The notes beneath the pieces were generated by a model. That model saw only the letters and a list, made by a program, of their open reading frames with translations, had not been told where the DNA came from and made no database searches. The translations under genes and the position numbers were made by a program. A stretch of DNA of 64,000 bases. Origin: DASQFQ01 sp963802905 (GTDB taxonomy: Bacteria > Actinomycetota > Thermoleophilia > Solirubrobacterales > Solirubrobacteraceae). How positions within the stretch are numbered: the stretch's first letter is position 1; the number at the start of each line of letters is the position of its first letter. Positions 27,024 through 36,050 of this stretch are shown here, piece after piece. The stretch covers positions 37,178-101,177 of the forward strand of contig CAWDKH010000021.1 in the NCBI GenBank assembly GCA_963802905.1, in the 5' to 3' direction.

Positions 27024-27892
27024 CCCGGGTAGAGCAGCGCCCGCCGGATCCCGGAGACCCCGAGCAGCCCCGGCCCGACGTGGGCCCCGATCACGGGGCC
27101 GATCTCGGACACGAACTCGGGCTCTCCGCCGTAGATCTCCTTGCCGCGCTCGACCAGCCGCTGGGCCTGGTCGGGCGCGTGGATGTGCTGGATGAAGAAC
27201 GTGTCGCAGCCGTCTTCGCGGCGCGCTTTGAGGTACTCGATCAGCCGCTCGAACGTGCGCCCGGCCGTCCGCACGCGCTCGACCGGCAGGATCTCCGACT
27301 CGATCGAGAGGATCGGCTTGATCTTCAGGGTCGTGCCGAGCCACGCCTGTGCGCCGCCGACGCGCCCGCCGCGGCGCAGGAACTCGAGCGTGTCGACGGC
27401 GAACCACACCTTCAGCTCGCGCCGCAGCGCCTGGGCCGCGTCGGCGGCCTCCTGCGGTCCGGCGCCGTGCCGCGCGGCCGATGCGGCGGCGATCGCCATC
27501 ATCCCGAGCCCCGCGCAGGCGGTGGCGGAGTCGAGCACGACGACCCGCGCCGGGTCGATCCCGCGCTCGATCAGCTGGTCGCGCGCCTGCTCGGCGGCGG
27601 TGAACGTGCCCGAGATGCCGGCGCTCAGGTGGATCGAGACGATGTCGGCGCCGTCGTCGAGCAGCGGCTCGTAGACGGCGAGGAAGTCGCCGACCGACGG
27701 CTGTGACGTGCTCGGCATCTCGCTGGAGGCGCTGAGCCGCGAGTAGAAGTCGTCGAGGTCGGTGATGTCGGCCTCGCGGCGGGTCTCGCCCTCGAAGGTG
27801 ACGTAGAGCGACACCTCGTGCAGCCCCAGCTCCTCGACGAGCGGGCGCGGCAAATAGTGCGTCGTGTCCGTGACGACGGCGACCCGGGCCAT
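27020..27892 (-). CDS. DegV family fatty-acid-binding protein
   Basis: 290 residues. Starts VAVVTDTTHYLPRPLVEELG and contains SSEMPSTSQPSVGDFLAVYE and HLSAGISGTF, the fatty-acid head-group contacts of DegV/FakB proteins, then VLDSATACAGLGMM. Such proteins present a bound fatty acid to a kinase (FakA), but no fakA is present here. Leaderless-type promoter TACGCT 8 bases before the ATG, back to back with the epimerase promoter. Confidence 0.85.
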   Translation of the reverse strand: MARVAVVTDTTHYLPRPLVEELGLHEVSLYVTFEGETRREADITDLDDFYSRLSASSEMPSTSQPSVGDFLAVYEPLLDDGADIVSIHLSAGISGTFTAAEQARDQLIERGIDPARVVVLDSATACAGLGMMAIAAASAARHGAGPQEAADAAQALRRELKVWFAVDTLEFLRRGGRVGGAQAWLGTTLKIKPILSIESEILPVERVRTAGRTFERLIEYLKARREDGCDTFFIQHIHAPDQAQRLVERGKEIYGGEPEFVSEIGPVIGAHVGPGLLGVSGIRRALLYPG

Positions 27893-27906
27893 GGGCCCTG
27901 AGCGTA
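27893..27906 (-). promoter_or_regulatory. leaderless -10 box for degV
   Basis: Minus strand TACGCT, 8 bases, then ATG at 27892. Divergent from the epimerase promoter 6 bp away. Confidence 0.5.
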
Positions 27907-27911
27907 GTGGG

Positions 27912-27927
27912 TAGCCTCCGCGGCGCG
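27912..27927 (+). promoter_or_regulatory. leaderless -10 box for epimerase
   Basis: TAGCCT, 10 bases, then ATG at 27928. Confidence 0.5.
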
Positions 27928-28974
<1,047 letters not shown>

Positions 28975-28978
<4 letters not shown>

Positions 28979-29232
28979 GCGAGGCGACGCTCCACCGCTG
29001 CCGGACGCCGACGAACTGGCTGTGCCCGTGCGGCCGGGTGGCGCGCGAGCTCGCCTCGCGGGGGGTCGAGACCGAGACGGTGCGCGTCGCATGGCGGGCG
29101 CGCGACCGCGACGAGATCGACGAGCTGACCGGCCAGCGCAAGGTGCCGGTCGTCGAGCTGGGGCGCGAGGTGATCGTCGACTCGAAGCGGATCGTCGAGC
29201 ACCTCAGGTGGCGCGAGGCGCAAACCCACTGA
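28975..29232 (+). CDS. glutaredoxin/GST-N-like thiol protein
   Basis: 85 residues, thioredoxin fold: HRCRTPTNWLCPCGRVAREL with a CPC motif at the N-terminus of helix 1, ELTGQRKVPVVELG with the cis-Pro, and IVDSKRIVEHLR. Resembles the small GST-N/glutaredoxin-like proteins common in actinobacteria, possibly acting with mycothiol. GTG start coupled to the epimerase stop. Overlaps the convergent TetR gene by 29 bp. Confidence 0.75.
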
Positions 29233-29737
29233 GGCCCCGTGCCCACGCGGCGTCGAGGTCGGCGCCGGGCGGGAAGCGGTCCTCGAGCTCGAGGATGACC
29301 ATGCCGTGGGCGAACGCGAACAGCGCCCGCGCGCGGTCGGGGTCGTGGCCGGCGGCGGCGATCACCGGCGCGGCGGCCTTGGCCTCGGCGCCGGGGGTCA
29401 GGCGCTCGCGGGGGAGGCGGCCCTGGAACATCAGGCGGTACAGGTGGGGGTGCTCGAGCGCGAAGGCGCGGTAGGCGGCGCCGAGGGCGTCGAGGTCCTG
29501 CGCCGCCTCGAAGCGCTCGGCCGCCTCGAGGAAGGCGTCGGAGATCAGCGCGGCCTCGAGCGCCTGCTTGCCCGGGAGGTGCTTGTAGAGCGACGGCGCC
29601 TTGATGCCGAGGCGGTCGGCGAGCCGGCGCATCGAGATCTCGCCCTCGTCCTCGAGCAGCGTCCGGGCGGCCGCGACGATCTCCCTGGCGCGCGGGGAAA
29701 GCTCGATTGGGGGGTTGGCCGCACTGTCGGTCGTCAT
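29204..29737 (-). CDS. TetR-family transcriptional regulator
   Basis: 177 residues. HTH: ISMRRLADRLGIKAPSLYKH and PGKQALEAAL, then a WHG-type ligand domain (YRAFALEHPHLYRLMFQG). Divergent from the YrdB-like gene. The intergenic 17-bp perfect palindrome at 29754-29770 is its probable operator and would control both promoters. The ligand is unknown. Confidence 0.85.
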   Translation of the reverse strand: MTTDSAANPPIELSPRAREIVAAARTLLEDEGEISMRRLADRLGIKAPSLYKHLPGKQALEAALISDAFLEAAERFEAAQDLDALGAAYRAFALEHPHLYRLMFQGRLPRERLTPGAEAKAAAPVIAAAGHDPDRARALFAFAHGMVILELEDRFPPGADLDAAWARGLSGFAPRAT

Positions 29738-29753
29738 CGGCTGTCGTACCGTA
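29738..29753 (-). promoter_or_regulatory. leaderless -10 box for tetR
   Basis: Minus strand TACGGT, 10 bases, then ATG at 29737. The complementary strand of the same bases serves the divergent gene. Confidence 0.4.
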
Positions 29754-29761
29754 GGCTAACA
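29747..29761 (+). promoter_or_regulatory. leaderless -10 box for yrdB-like gene
   Basis: TACCGT, 9 bases, then GTG at 29762. The start codon lies inside the palindromic operator. Confidence 0.4.
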
Positions 29762-29770
29762 GTGTTAGCC
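29754..29770. promoter_or_regulatory. 17-bp perfect palindrome, probable TetR operator
   Basis: GGCTAACAGTGTTAGCC: two exact 8-base half-sites around a central G. It lies between the divergent tetR and yrdB-like genes and covers the +1 region and GTG codon of the latter, so a bound repressor would block both. Confidence 0.7.
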
Positions 29771-30094
29771 AAACCTCTCCTACTCCTCGTTCGGTTCCTC
29801 CTCGAGCTCTGCATGCTCGCCGCCCTCGGCTACTGGGGCTTCAAGACCGGTGACAGCACCGCGACGCAGTGGCTGCTCGGGATCGGCGCGCCCGTGTTGG
29901 CGGCAGTGGTGTGGGGCGCGTTCATCGCCCCGAAGGCGACCGTGAAGGTGCCGCCCGCCGTCTGGATCGGCCTGCAGGTGGTCGTGTTCGGCGCCGCCAC
30001 GCTTGCGCTCGCCGCCGCCGCCCCGTCGCTGGCGGTCCCGTTCGCGGTCGCGGTCGTCCTCGACGGCGCGGCGCTGGCGGTGGTCGGCCTCTAG
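29762..30094 (+). CDS. YrdB-family (DUF2568) membrane protein
   Basis: 110 residues, four membrane helices. The FLLELCMLAALGYWGFKTG and VLAAVVWGAFIAPKA blocks are diagnostic of YrdB/DUF2568. Function unknown. GTG start embedded in the TetR operator. The stop codon TAG is contributed by the left end of the 165-bp repeat element that follows. Confidence 0.8.
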   Translation: MLAKPLLLLVRFLLELCMLAALGYWGFKTGDSTATQWLLGIGAPVLAAVVWGAFIAPKATVKVPPAVWIGLQVVVFGAATLALAAAAPSLAVPFAVAVVLDGAALAVVGL

Positions 30095-30257
30095 TGGGCC
30101 TTCCCGCAACGTCCCACCCGAAATCGGCGCCCGCCGATCACCGCCAGGCGTCGTCCTCGACCACTCGAAATACCAGGGGTATTCCTTCGGGTCTGCGTCC
30201 TCGCCTGGCGGCGCCGGCGGCCGGTCTTTCGAGCGCGACGTCGCGAGAAGACCCACT
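30093..30257. repeat. 165-bp structured repeat with terminal inverted repeats, copy 1
   Basis: About 165 bp, almost identical to 48772-48935 and in the same orientation. Ends AGTGGGCCTTC and GAAGACCCACT are inverted repeats with one mismatch, and here the pairing extends one step to CTAGTGGG / CCCACTAG. Inside: hairpin ATCGGCG-CC-CGCCGAT, a 10-bp stem CCGCCAGGCG / CGCCTGGCGG, and within that stem the hairpin AATACC-AGG-GGTATT. No gene encoded. Its left end supplies the TAG stop of the YrdB-like gene and its right end the TAG of the next -10 box. Confidence 0.85.
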
Positions 30258-30271
30258 AGGCTCCCGCCGCG
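30257..30271 (+). promoter_or_regulatory. leaderless -10 box for epoxide hydrolase-like gene
   Basis: TAGGCT, 9 bases, then ATG at 30272. The first bases of the box are the right terminus of the repeat element. Confidence 0.45.
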
Positions 30272-31123
30272 ATGCCACGGATCCAGGGCGACGGGGTGGA
30301 GCTGGCCGTCGTGGACGAGGGCTCCGGGCCGCCGGTGCTCCTCCTCCATGGCTTCCCGGATTCCTCGCACCTGTGGCGCCACCAGATCCGCGCGCTGGTC
30401 GACGCCGGCTACCGCGCGATCGCGCCGGACCTGCGCGGGTTCGGCGACTCCGATCGCCCGCAGGACGTCGGCTCCTATGGCGTTCGGCGCAGCGTGACGG
30501 ACATGCTCGCGGTGCTCGACGCGCTCGAGGTCGAGCGCGCGCACGTCGTGGCGCACGACTGGGGTGCCGCGGTCGGCTGGGCGCTGGCCTCGTTCGCGAG
30601 CGAGCGCGTCGGGCGCTTGGCCGTGCTCTCGGTCGGCCACCCGAATGGGCTGCGCCGCCCGACGATCGAGCAGCGCGAGCGCAGCTGGTATCCGCTGCTG
30701 TTCCAGTACGAGGGAACCGCCGAGCAGCTGCTGATGCGCGACGACTGGCAGCTCTTCCGCGAGTGGATGCGCGGCGACGGCGATACCGAGCGCGCGATCG
30801 CCGACCTCTCACGCCCGGGCGCGCTGACGGCAGCGCTCAACTGGTACCGCGCGAGCTGGCGGCCTGAGGCGGAGCTGAGCGAGCGCGAGTTCCCGGCCGT
30901 GGCGACGGACACGCTCGGCGTGTGGAGCACCGAAGACCACTACCTCGTCGAGGATCAGATGACGGGCTCCGCCGAGTTCGTCGTCGGCGAGTGGCGCTAC
31001 GAGCGGATCGAGGGCGCGAGCCACTGGATGCAGCTCGATGCGCCGGAGCGCATCAATGCGCTGCTGCTCGAGTGGTTCGCAACCCTCAACCCTCCTAAGG
31101 GTCTGACCCCTGGTAAGGGGTGA
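30272..31123 (+). CDS. alpha/beta-hydrolase, epoxide hydrolase/dehalogenase type
   Basis: 283 residues. HGFPDSSHLW forms the oxyanion hole. The nucleophile elbow VVAHDWGAAVGW carries Asp96 rather than Ser, as in epoxide hydrolases and haloalkane dehalogenases, and EGASHWMQLD carries the catalytic His. The absence of a Trp after the nucleophile that is typical of dehalogenases cannot be judged. Epoxide hydrolase is the better guess. Overlaps the convergent dehydrogenase by 29 bp. Confidence 0.8.
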   Translation: MPRIQGDGVELAVVDEGSGPPVLLLHGFPDSSHLWRHQIRALVDAGYRAIAPDLRGFGDSDRPQDVGSYGVRRSVTDMLAVLDALEVERAHVVAHDWGAAVGWALASFASERVGRLAVLSVGHPNGLRRPTIEQRERSWYPLLFQYEGTAEQLLMRDDWQLFREWMRGDGDTERAIADLSRPGALTAALNWYRASWRPEAELSEREFPAVATDTLGVWSTEDHYLVEDQMTGSAEFVVGEWRYERIEGASHWMQLDAPERINALLLEWFATLNPPKGLTPGKG

Positions 31124-32048
31124 CCACCCACTTGCGCGCCGGACCTCCGCGCTCCGCCAGCGCGCTCGGCAGCTCGTCGAGCCCGATCGGGCCGGCGGCC
31201 AGGGCGCGCCAGTCGACGGCGCCCTCGGCGAGCAGCGCCAGCGCGCGGTCGACCTCGGCAGGCGAGTGGTGGAAGGCGCCGCGGAGGTCGAGCTCGTCGT
31301 AGTGCAGCGGGTGGGTGGGGAGCGGGGCGTGCGAGCCGCTCGCGCAGCCGCCGACGAACACGACGGTCCCGCCGGGCGCGCACGCCTCGACCGCGGCACG
31401 CCACGCGGCGGGCTGGCCGACCGCCTCGAAGACGACGTCGCAGTCGCGGACGGTCTCGGCGGTCATGGCCCCGGTCGCCTCGGCCTGCTCGCGCCGCTCG
31501 GCGTGCGGGTCGGCGAGCGTGACCGTGCGGCCCTCGTGGACGAGCAGCGCGGCGAGCATCTGGCCCATCGAGCCGCCGCCGAGCACGCCGGCGTCGGGGG
31601 CGAGCTCGCGCCCCGGCGCGCGGTCGAGCGCGTGCACGGCCGCGGCGAGCGGCTCGGCCATCGCCGCGCCGGCGGCGTCGAGCCCGTCGGGGATGGCATG
31701 CAGCGCGGCCTCCGGCGCCGCGAGCGCCTCGGCGAAGCCGCCGAGCACCCAGCGGGTGTCGCGGCAGATCTGCGGCCGCCCGGCGCGGCAGGGCTGGCAC
31801 GCGCCGCAGGCGAGCGAGTCGCCGACCAGCACCCGCTCACCGGTGTCCGCGCGCACGCCCGCCATCTCGTGCCCGAACCGCGCCGGGTAGTCGCCGAGCA
31901 CGGGATGGCCGCGGCGCCACATCTTCACGTCGGTCCCGCACGTGACGGCGGCCTCGATGTCGACGACGACCTCGTCGGGCGCCGGCTGCGGGTCGGCGAC
32001 CTCTTCGACACGAAGATCTTCGTGCCCGTAGAGGATCGCGGCCTTCAC
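31095..32048 (-). CDS. zinc-dependent alcohol dehydrogenase (MDR) 1
   Basis: 317 residues. Catalytic zinc site: TCGTD Cys and GHE, with the third ligand Glu in MAEPLAAAVHAL. Structural zinc site CGACQPCRAGRPQIC. NAD motif VLGGGSMGQML. Resembles threonine/sorbitol/galactitol dehydrogenases. GTG start overlaps the stop of dehydrogenase 2 (GTGA), so the two similar enzymes are made together and could act on successive hydroxyls of a polyol or cyclitol. Substrate not determined. Confidence 0.85.
   Translation of the reverse strand: MKAAILYGHEDLRVEEVADPQPAPDEVVVDIEAAVTCGTDVKMWRRGHPVLGDYPARFGHEMAGVRADTGERVLVGDSLACGACQPCRAGRPQICRDTRWVLGGFAEALAAPEAALHAIPDGLDAAGAAMAEPLAAAVHALDRAPGRELAPDAGVLGGGSMGQMLAALLVHEGRTVTLADPHAERREQAEATGAMTAETVRDCDVVFEAVGQPAAWRAAVEACAPGGTVVFVGGCASGSHAPLPTHPLHYDELDLRGAFHHSPAEVDRALALLAEGAVDWRALAAGPIGLDELPSALAERGGPARKWVVTPYQGSDP
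31100..31125. terminator. hairpin at convergent gene ends
   Basis: GGTC-TGA-CCCCT-GGTA-AGGGG-T-GACC folds into a stem with one internal loop. It lies inside the overlapping 3' ends of the hydrolase and the dehydrogenase, so could end transcription from both sides. Confidence 0.5.
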
Positions 32049-33010
32049 GGCAACACGACCGCCTTCAGCGCCGCGCCGCTCCGCTGCGCCTCGAGCGCGG
32101 CGCCCGTCTCCTCGAGCGGGAACCGGTGGGTGATCAGCTCGAGCGGCTGCACCGCGCCGCGGGCGAGCAGCGTGAGCGCCGCGCGCATGTCCGCCGGGCC
32201 GGCCGACCAGCTCGCGGTCACGTCGAGCTCGCGCATGAAGACGGCGTTGCCGTCGATCGCCAGCGGGCTGTCGGGCGGCGGCGGGGCGTAGACGCACAGC
32301 GCGCCGCCGGGCGCGAGTGCCTCCGCGGCGCCCACGATCGCCTCCGAGCGCGGGGTGCAGACGATCGCGACGTCGACCGGCTCGTTGCCGTGGGCGGTCG
32401 CGCCCCAGCGCTCGGCGCGCTCGAGTCGCTCGTGCTGCGGCTCGCGCACCCACACCGCCTCGACTCCGGTGGCGTGCGCGGCGGCGATGTGGAGCAGGCC
32501 GCTGCAGCCCGCGCCGACCACCAGCACCGAGTCGCCGGGCTGGACGCCGGCGCGGCGCTGGGCGCGCAGCGCGCAGGCGAGCGGCTCGGTGAACGTGGCG
32601 AGGACCGGGTCCATGCCGTCGAGCGGGAGCAGCTCGCCGACGAGCTCGGCCTGCACCCGCACGTACTCGGCGAACCCGCCGGGGTCGATCCGGGTGGAGC
32701 GGAAGCGCTCGCACAGCGTCTCGTGGCCGCGGCGGCAGCGGCGGCACTCGCCGCACGGCGCGTGGTGGTGGATCGCCACGCGGTCGCCGACCGCGACGCC
32801 GTCGACGCCCGCGCCGACCTCCACGACCTCGCCCGCCGGCTCGTGGCCGAGCACCGCCGGGAGCTTTTGCCGGACGTAGAACGACTGGACGTCCGAGCCG
32901 CAGGTCGCGCAGGCGAGGATGCGGCAGACGACCTCGCCGGGCCCGGCGACGGGGTCAGGCGCCTCCTCGACGACCGTCTCGTCCTCGGTGAGGGTGCGGG
33001 CGACCCTCAT
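32045..33010 (-). CDS. zinc-dependent alcohol dehydrogenase (MDR) 2
   Basis: 321 residues. Catalytic zinc: TCGSDVQ and LGHEPAGEV, third ligand Glu in TFTEPLACALRAQRR. Structural zinc Cys cluster CGECRRCRRGHETLC. Cofactor motif VVGAGCSGLLHIAAA. Same family as the coupled dehydrogenase 1 but only distantly alike. First gene of a two-gene operon transcribed away from the ABC transporter. A possible -10 TACCAT lies about 30 bases upstream of the ATG. Confidence 0.85.
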   Translation of the reverse strand: MRVARTLTEDETVVEEAPDPVAGPGEVVCRILACATCGSDVQSFYVRQKLPAVLGHEPAGEVVEVGAGVDGVAVGDRVAIHHHAPCGECRRCRRGHETLCERFRSTRIDPGGFAEYVRVQAELVGELLPLDGMDPVLATFTEPLACALRAQRRAGVQPGDSVLVVGAGCSGLLHIAAAHATGVEAVWVREPQHERLERAERWGATAHGNEPVDVAIVCTPRSEAIVGAAEALAPGGALCVYAPPPPDSPLAIDGNAVFMRELDVTASWSAGPADMRAALTLLARGAVQPLELITHRFPLEETGAALEAQRSGAALKAVVLP

Positions 33011-33052
33011 CTTGCGGGGCTCGTCATGGCCATCCGGCACGATGGTACGGCC

Positions 33053-33889
33053 GTGCCTACCGCGCTCACCGTCTCCGGCCTCGAGAAGGCCTATGGCTCT
33101 GTCCGTGCTCTCACCGGGATCGACCTGGAGGTCGGCGAGGGGGAGCTGGTCGGACTCCTGGGTCCCAACGGCGCGGGCAAGTCGACGCTCGTGAAGATCG
33201 CGTGCGGCCTCGTCACCCCAACGGCGGGCACCGCCACGGTGTGCGGCGCGCCCGCCGGCTCGGTCGAGGCGCACCGCGAGCTGGGCTACCTCGCCGAGCT
33301 GTTCCGCTTCCCCGACTGGTGCACCGGCCACGAGCTGCTCGAGCTCCACCAGCGGCTCGCGGGGTCGGACGGCGGCGCCGCCGAGCGCGGCGAGCTGCTC
33401 GAGCTCGTCGGGCTCAGCGAGGCGGGTGGCCGCCGCATCGGGACGATGAGCAAGGGCATGCAGCAGCGGCTCGGCCTCGCCCAGGCGCTGATCGGGTCCC
33501 CGAAGATGCTGCTGCTCGACGAGCCGACGAGCGCGCTCGATCCCGCCGGTCGCCGCACCGTCCGCGCGCTGCTGGAGGAGCTGCGCGGCCGCGGGGTCTC
33601 GGTGCTGCTCAACTCGCACCTGCTGTCCGAGGTCGAGCTGGTGTGCGACCGCGTCGCGATCATCGCGCGCGGCGCGCTGGTGGCGGCCGGCACGCCCGCC
33701 GAGCTCGCCCACGCCGGCGGCGTCCAGGTCGAGACCGCGAACGGGACGCGCCTGTTCGCCGACGCCACGCGCGAGGACGCGCCGCAGATCGTGCGCGACC
33801 TGGTCGCGGCGGGCGAGGAGGTCTACGGCGTGCGGGTGCTCACGTCGACGCTCGAGGACGCCTATCTCGAGGCGGTCGGCGACTCGTGA
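33053..33889 (+). CDS. ABC transporter ATP-binding protein
   Basis: 278 residues. Walker A GPNGAGKSTL, Q-loop region AELFRFPDW, signature TMSKGMQQRLGLAQAL (degenerate LSGGQ), Walker B MLLLDEPTSALD, switch His in LNSHLLSE. ABC-2 exporter subfamily. GTG 33053 is chosen because MTALTVSGLEKAYG-like openings are typical. An ATG at 33026 would add nine residues. The stop overlaps the GTG of the permease gene. Confidence 0.85.
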   Translation: MPTALTVSGLEKAYGSVRALTGIDLEVGEGELVGLLGPNGAGKSTLVKIACGLVTPTAGTATVCGAPAGSVEAHRELGYLAELFRFPDWCTGHELLELHQRLAGSDGGAAERGELLELVGLSEAGGRRIGTMSKGMQQRLGLAQALIGSPKMLLLDEPTSALDPAGRRTVRALLEELRGRGVSVLLNSHLLSEVELVCDRVAIIARGALVAAGTPAELAHAGGVQVETANGTRLFADATREDAPQIVRDLVAAGEEVYGVRVLTSTLEDAYLEAVGDS

Positions 33890-34740
33890 ACCAGGTCCGC
33901 GTCATCGCCGTCTTCACGCTCCGCGAGTCGCTGCGCCGCCGCGTCTTCCTCGTCGTCGCGCTGCTCACCGTCGCCTTCCTCGGCCTCTACGCGCTCGGGA
34001 CCTGGCAGCTCAACCGCGACATCGACGACGTGGGGAGGAACGGGCTCGGCGTCGATCCGGAGGTGCTCGTCGGCGCCACGCTGCTCGGGCTCGCGATGTT
34101 CGGGACGATGTTCCTCGGCACCGTGCTCGCGGTCTTCCTCACCCTCGGCGCCGTGCGCGGGGACGCCGAGCGCGGGCTGCTGCAGCCGATGCTCGTGCGC
34201 CCGGTCACGCGCCGCACGCTGCTGCTCGGCCGCTATGCCGCCGCCGCGGCGGTCTGCGCCGGCTACGTCGTCGCCGTCTTCCTCGCCGCGACGGTGATCA
34301 CCTGGCTCACCGGCGGCTGGTGGCCGGACGGCCTGATCGTGCCCGCGCTGGGGCTCGCCCTGGCGGTCGCCATCATCGCCGCGGTCTCGCTGGCCGGCTC
34401 GGTGTTCCTGTCCGCGACCGCCAACGGCATCGCCGTCTTCATGGTGTTCGGCGCCGGGCTCGTCGCGGGCCTGCTCGGCCAGATCGGGGAGGGGCTGAAC
34501 TCGCAGACGCTCCAGGACGTTGCCGACGTCGCGAGCTGGCTGCTGCCGTTCGAGGGCCTCTACCAGGCGGCGCTCGCCGGCCTGACGAGCGACACCGTCG
34601 GCTTCACCCGCCTCGCGATCAACCTCGGCCCGTTCGGGGCCGCGCAGACGGCGGGTGTCGGGCTGTGGCTGTGGGCGGTGGTCTACCTTGGACTCGTCGG
34701 GGCGTGGGCCCTGCGAGGCTTCTCACGGAGGGATCTATGA
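33886..34740 (+). CDS. ABC-2 type permease
   Basis: 284 residues with six membrane helices. The N-terminal VIAVFTLRESLRRRVFLV and the cytoplasmic ERGLLQPMLVRPVTRRTLLLGRY coupling segment are typical of ABC-2 membrane subunits. Partner of the upstream ATPase (GTGA overlap). The exported substrate is unknown. Its stop overlaps the ATG of the phzF-like gene. Confidence 0.85.
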   Translation: MNQVRVIAVFTLRESLRRRVFLVVALLTVAFLGLYALGTWQLNRDIDDVGRNGLGVDPEVLVGATLLGLAMFGTMFLGTVLAVFLTLGAVRGDAERGLLQPMLVRPVTRRTLLLGRYAAAAAVCAGYVVAVFLAATVITWLTGGWWPDGLIVPALGLALAVAIIAAVSLAGSVFLSATANGIAVFMVFGAGLVAGLLGQIGEGLNSQTLQDVADVASWLLPFEGLYQAALAGLTSDTVGFTRLAINLGPFGAAQTAGVGLWLWAVVYLGLVGAWALRGFSRRDL

Positions 34741-35561
34741 AGCGCAGGTTCGACCAGGTCGACGTCTTCACCGAGACCCCGTACGCGGGCAACCCGGTGG
34801 CCGTGGTGCTCGACGGCACCGGCCTCGACACCGAGGAGATGCAGCGCTTCGCGAACTGGACGAACCTGTCCGAGACGACGTTCGTGCTGCCGCCCGAGAA
34901 CGAGCAGGCCGACTACCGCGTCCGCATCTTCACCCCCGTCGCCGAGCTGCCGTTCGCCGGGCATCCGACGCTCGGGACCTGCCACGCCTGGCTGACCGGC
35001 CGCGAGCACGACGGCGACACGATCGTGCAGGAGTGCGAGGCAGGCCTCGTCGCCGTCCGCCGCACGGACGGCCGCCTCGCCTTCGCCGCGCCGCCGCTGA
35101 TCCGCTCCGGCGAGGTCGACGAGAAGCTGATCGGCGAGATCGCCGGCGTGCTCGGCATCAGCCGCGCCGAGATCCTCGACGCCCAGTGGGCCGACAACGG
35201 CCCGGGCTGGGTGGCGGTGCTGCTCGAGGACGCCGACGCCGTGCTCGCCGTCCGCCCGCGCTACGCCGAGCTCGACATCGGCGTGGTCGGGCCCCACGCC
35301 CCCGGTGCCGGCGCGGCGGTCGAGGTGCGCGCGTTCTTCCCGAAGTCCGGCGCTCTGGTGGAGGACCCGGTCACCGGCAGCCTCAACGCCTCGCTGGCCG
35401 ACTGGCTGCTGCGCACCGGCCGCGTCGTCGCGCCCTACGTGGCGCGCCAGGGCACGGCTCTGGGGCGCGCTGGCCGGGTGCATGTGACTCAGGACGCGGA
35501 CGGGACGATCTGGGTGGGTGGTGGCACGGTGACGTGCATCGCGGGCGAGGTGGAGCTCTAG
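34737..35561 (+). CDS. PhzF family isomerase/epimerase-like protein
   Basis: 274 residues, duplicated diaminopimelate-epimerase-like fold. Starts FDQVDVFTETPYAGNPVAVV. The catalytic Glu of PhzF-type isomerases is Glu46 in NLSETTFVL, and FTPVAELPFAGHPTLG and EDPVTGSLNASLADWL are conserved. No phenazine genes are present, so it is a general PhzF homologue. Good Shine-Dalgarno GGAGGG before the ATG, coupled to the ABC permease. Confidence 0.85.
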   Translation: MKRRFDQVDVFTETPYAGNPVAVVLDGTGLDTEEMQRFANWTNLSETTFVLPPENEQADYRVRIFTPVAELPFAGHPTLGTCHAWLTGREHDGDTIVQECEAGLVAVRRTDGRLAFAAPPLIRSGEVDEKLIGEIAGVLGISRAEILDAQWADNGPGWVAVLLEDADAVLAVRPRYAELDIGVVGPHAPGAGAAVEVRAFFPKSGALVEDPVTGSLNASLADWLLRTGRVVAPYVARQGTALGRAGRVHVTQDADGTIWVGGGTVTCIAGEVEL

Positions 35562-35628
35562 ACGCGCCAGACCCCGACGGCGCGTTCGGCGCCGCCGGGG
35601 TCGTGGAGCAGTAGCCGGAGGGGGTCGG

Positions 35629-35961
35629 CTACATCGCGGCGCGACTGCGCCGGAGGCGAAGCCGGTGGACCTGGGTCGCGCCCGCCCCGGCGATCAGGAT
35701 CGCGCCGGCGATCGACGCGGCGATCGCGAGCCACGGCGTGTCGTCGGGCGGCGCCGGAGACTGCGGCGCCGAGAGCGGCTCGGGCTCGCCGTAGGACGAG
35801 TAGTAGGCCGCCTGGGACTGCGCCGGCGAGCTCTCGAACGAGCCGTAGTACCGCTCCTGAGCGGTGGGGCGGGCGACCGCGGCGGCCGAGAAGGCGGCCA
35901 TGAGCGCGACACACGCGAGCGTGCAGATCGAGGTCGAGCGGCGGTGGTGGGTGGTGAACAC
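35629..35961 (-). CDS. small secreted or membrane-anchored hypothetical protein
   Basis: 110 residues: N-terminal basic stretch and signal helix (TLACVALMAAFSAAAVARP), a Tyr/Ser/Pro-rich middle (RYYGSF, YYSSYG), and a membrane helix followed by HRLRLRRSRA. GTG start with AGGAGG five bases upstream. No family recognised. It is divergent from the SARP-type regulator and could be one of its targets. Confidence 0.5.
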   Translation of the reverse strand: MFTTHHRRSTSICTLACVALMAAFSAAAVARPTAQERYYGSFESSPAQSQAAYYSSYGEPEPLSAPQSPAPPDDTPWLAIAASIAGAILIAGAGATQVHRLRLRRSRAAM

Positions 35962-36050
35962 GGGGGGCCTCCTGGGGCGTGGTGGCTGGACGAGGACCAC
36001 GCTGCCGCGGGGAGGTCTGCGCGCGGTCTGATCCGCGTCTACGGCGAGTC

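Noticed and set aside
29754..29770. Palindrome read as an IdeR/DtxR iron box
   Set aside because: It does not match the TTAGGTWAGSCTWACCTAA consensus, and a divergent TetR gene sits directly beside it.
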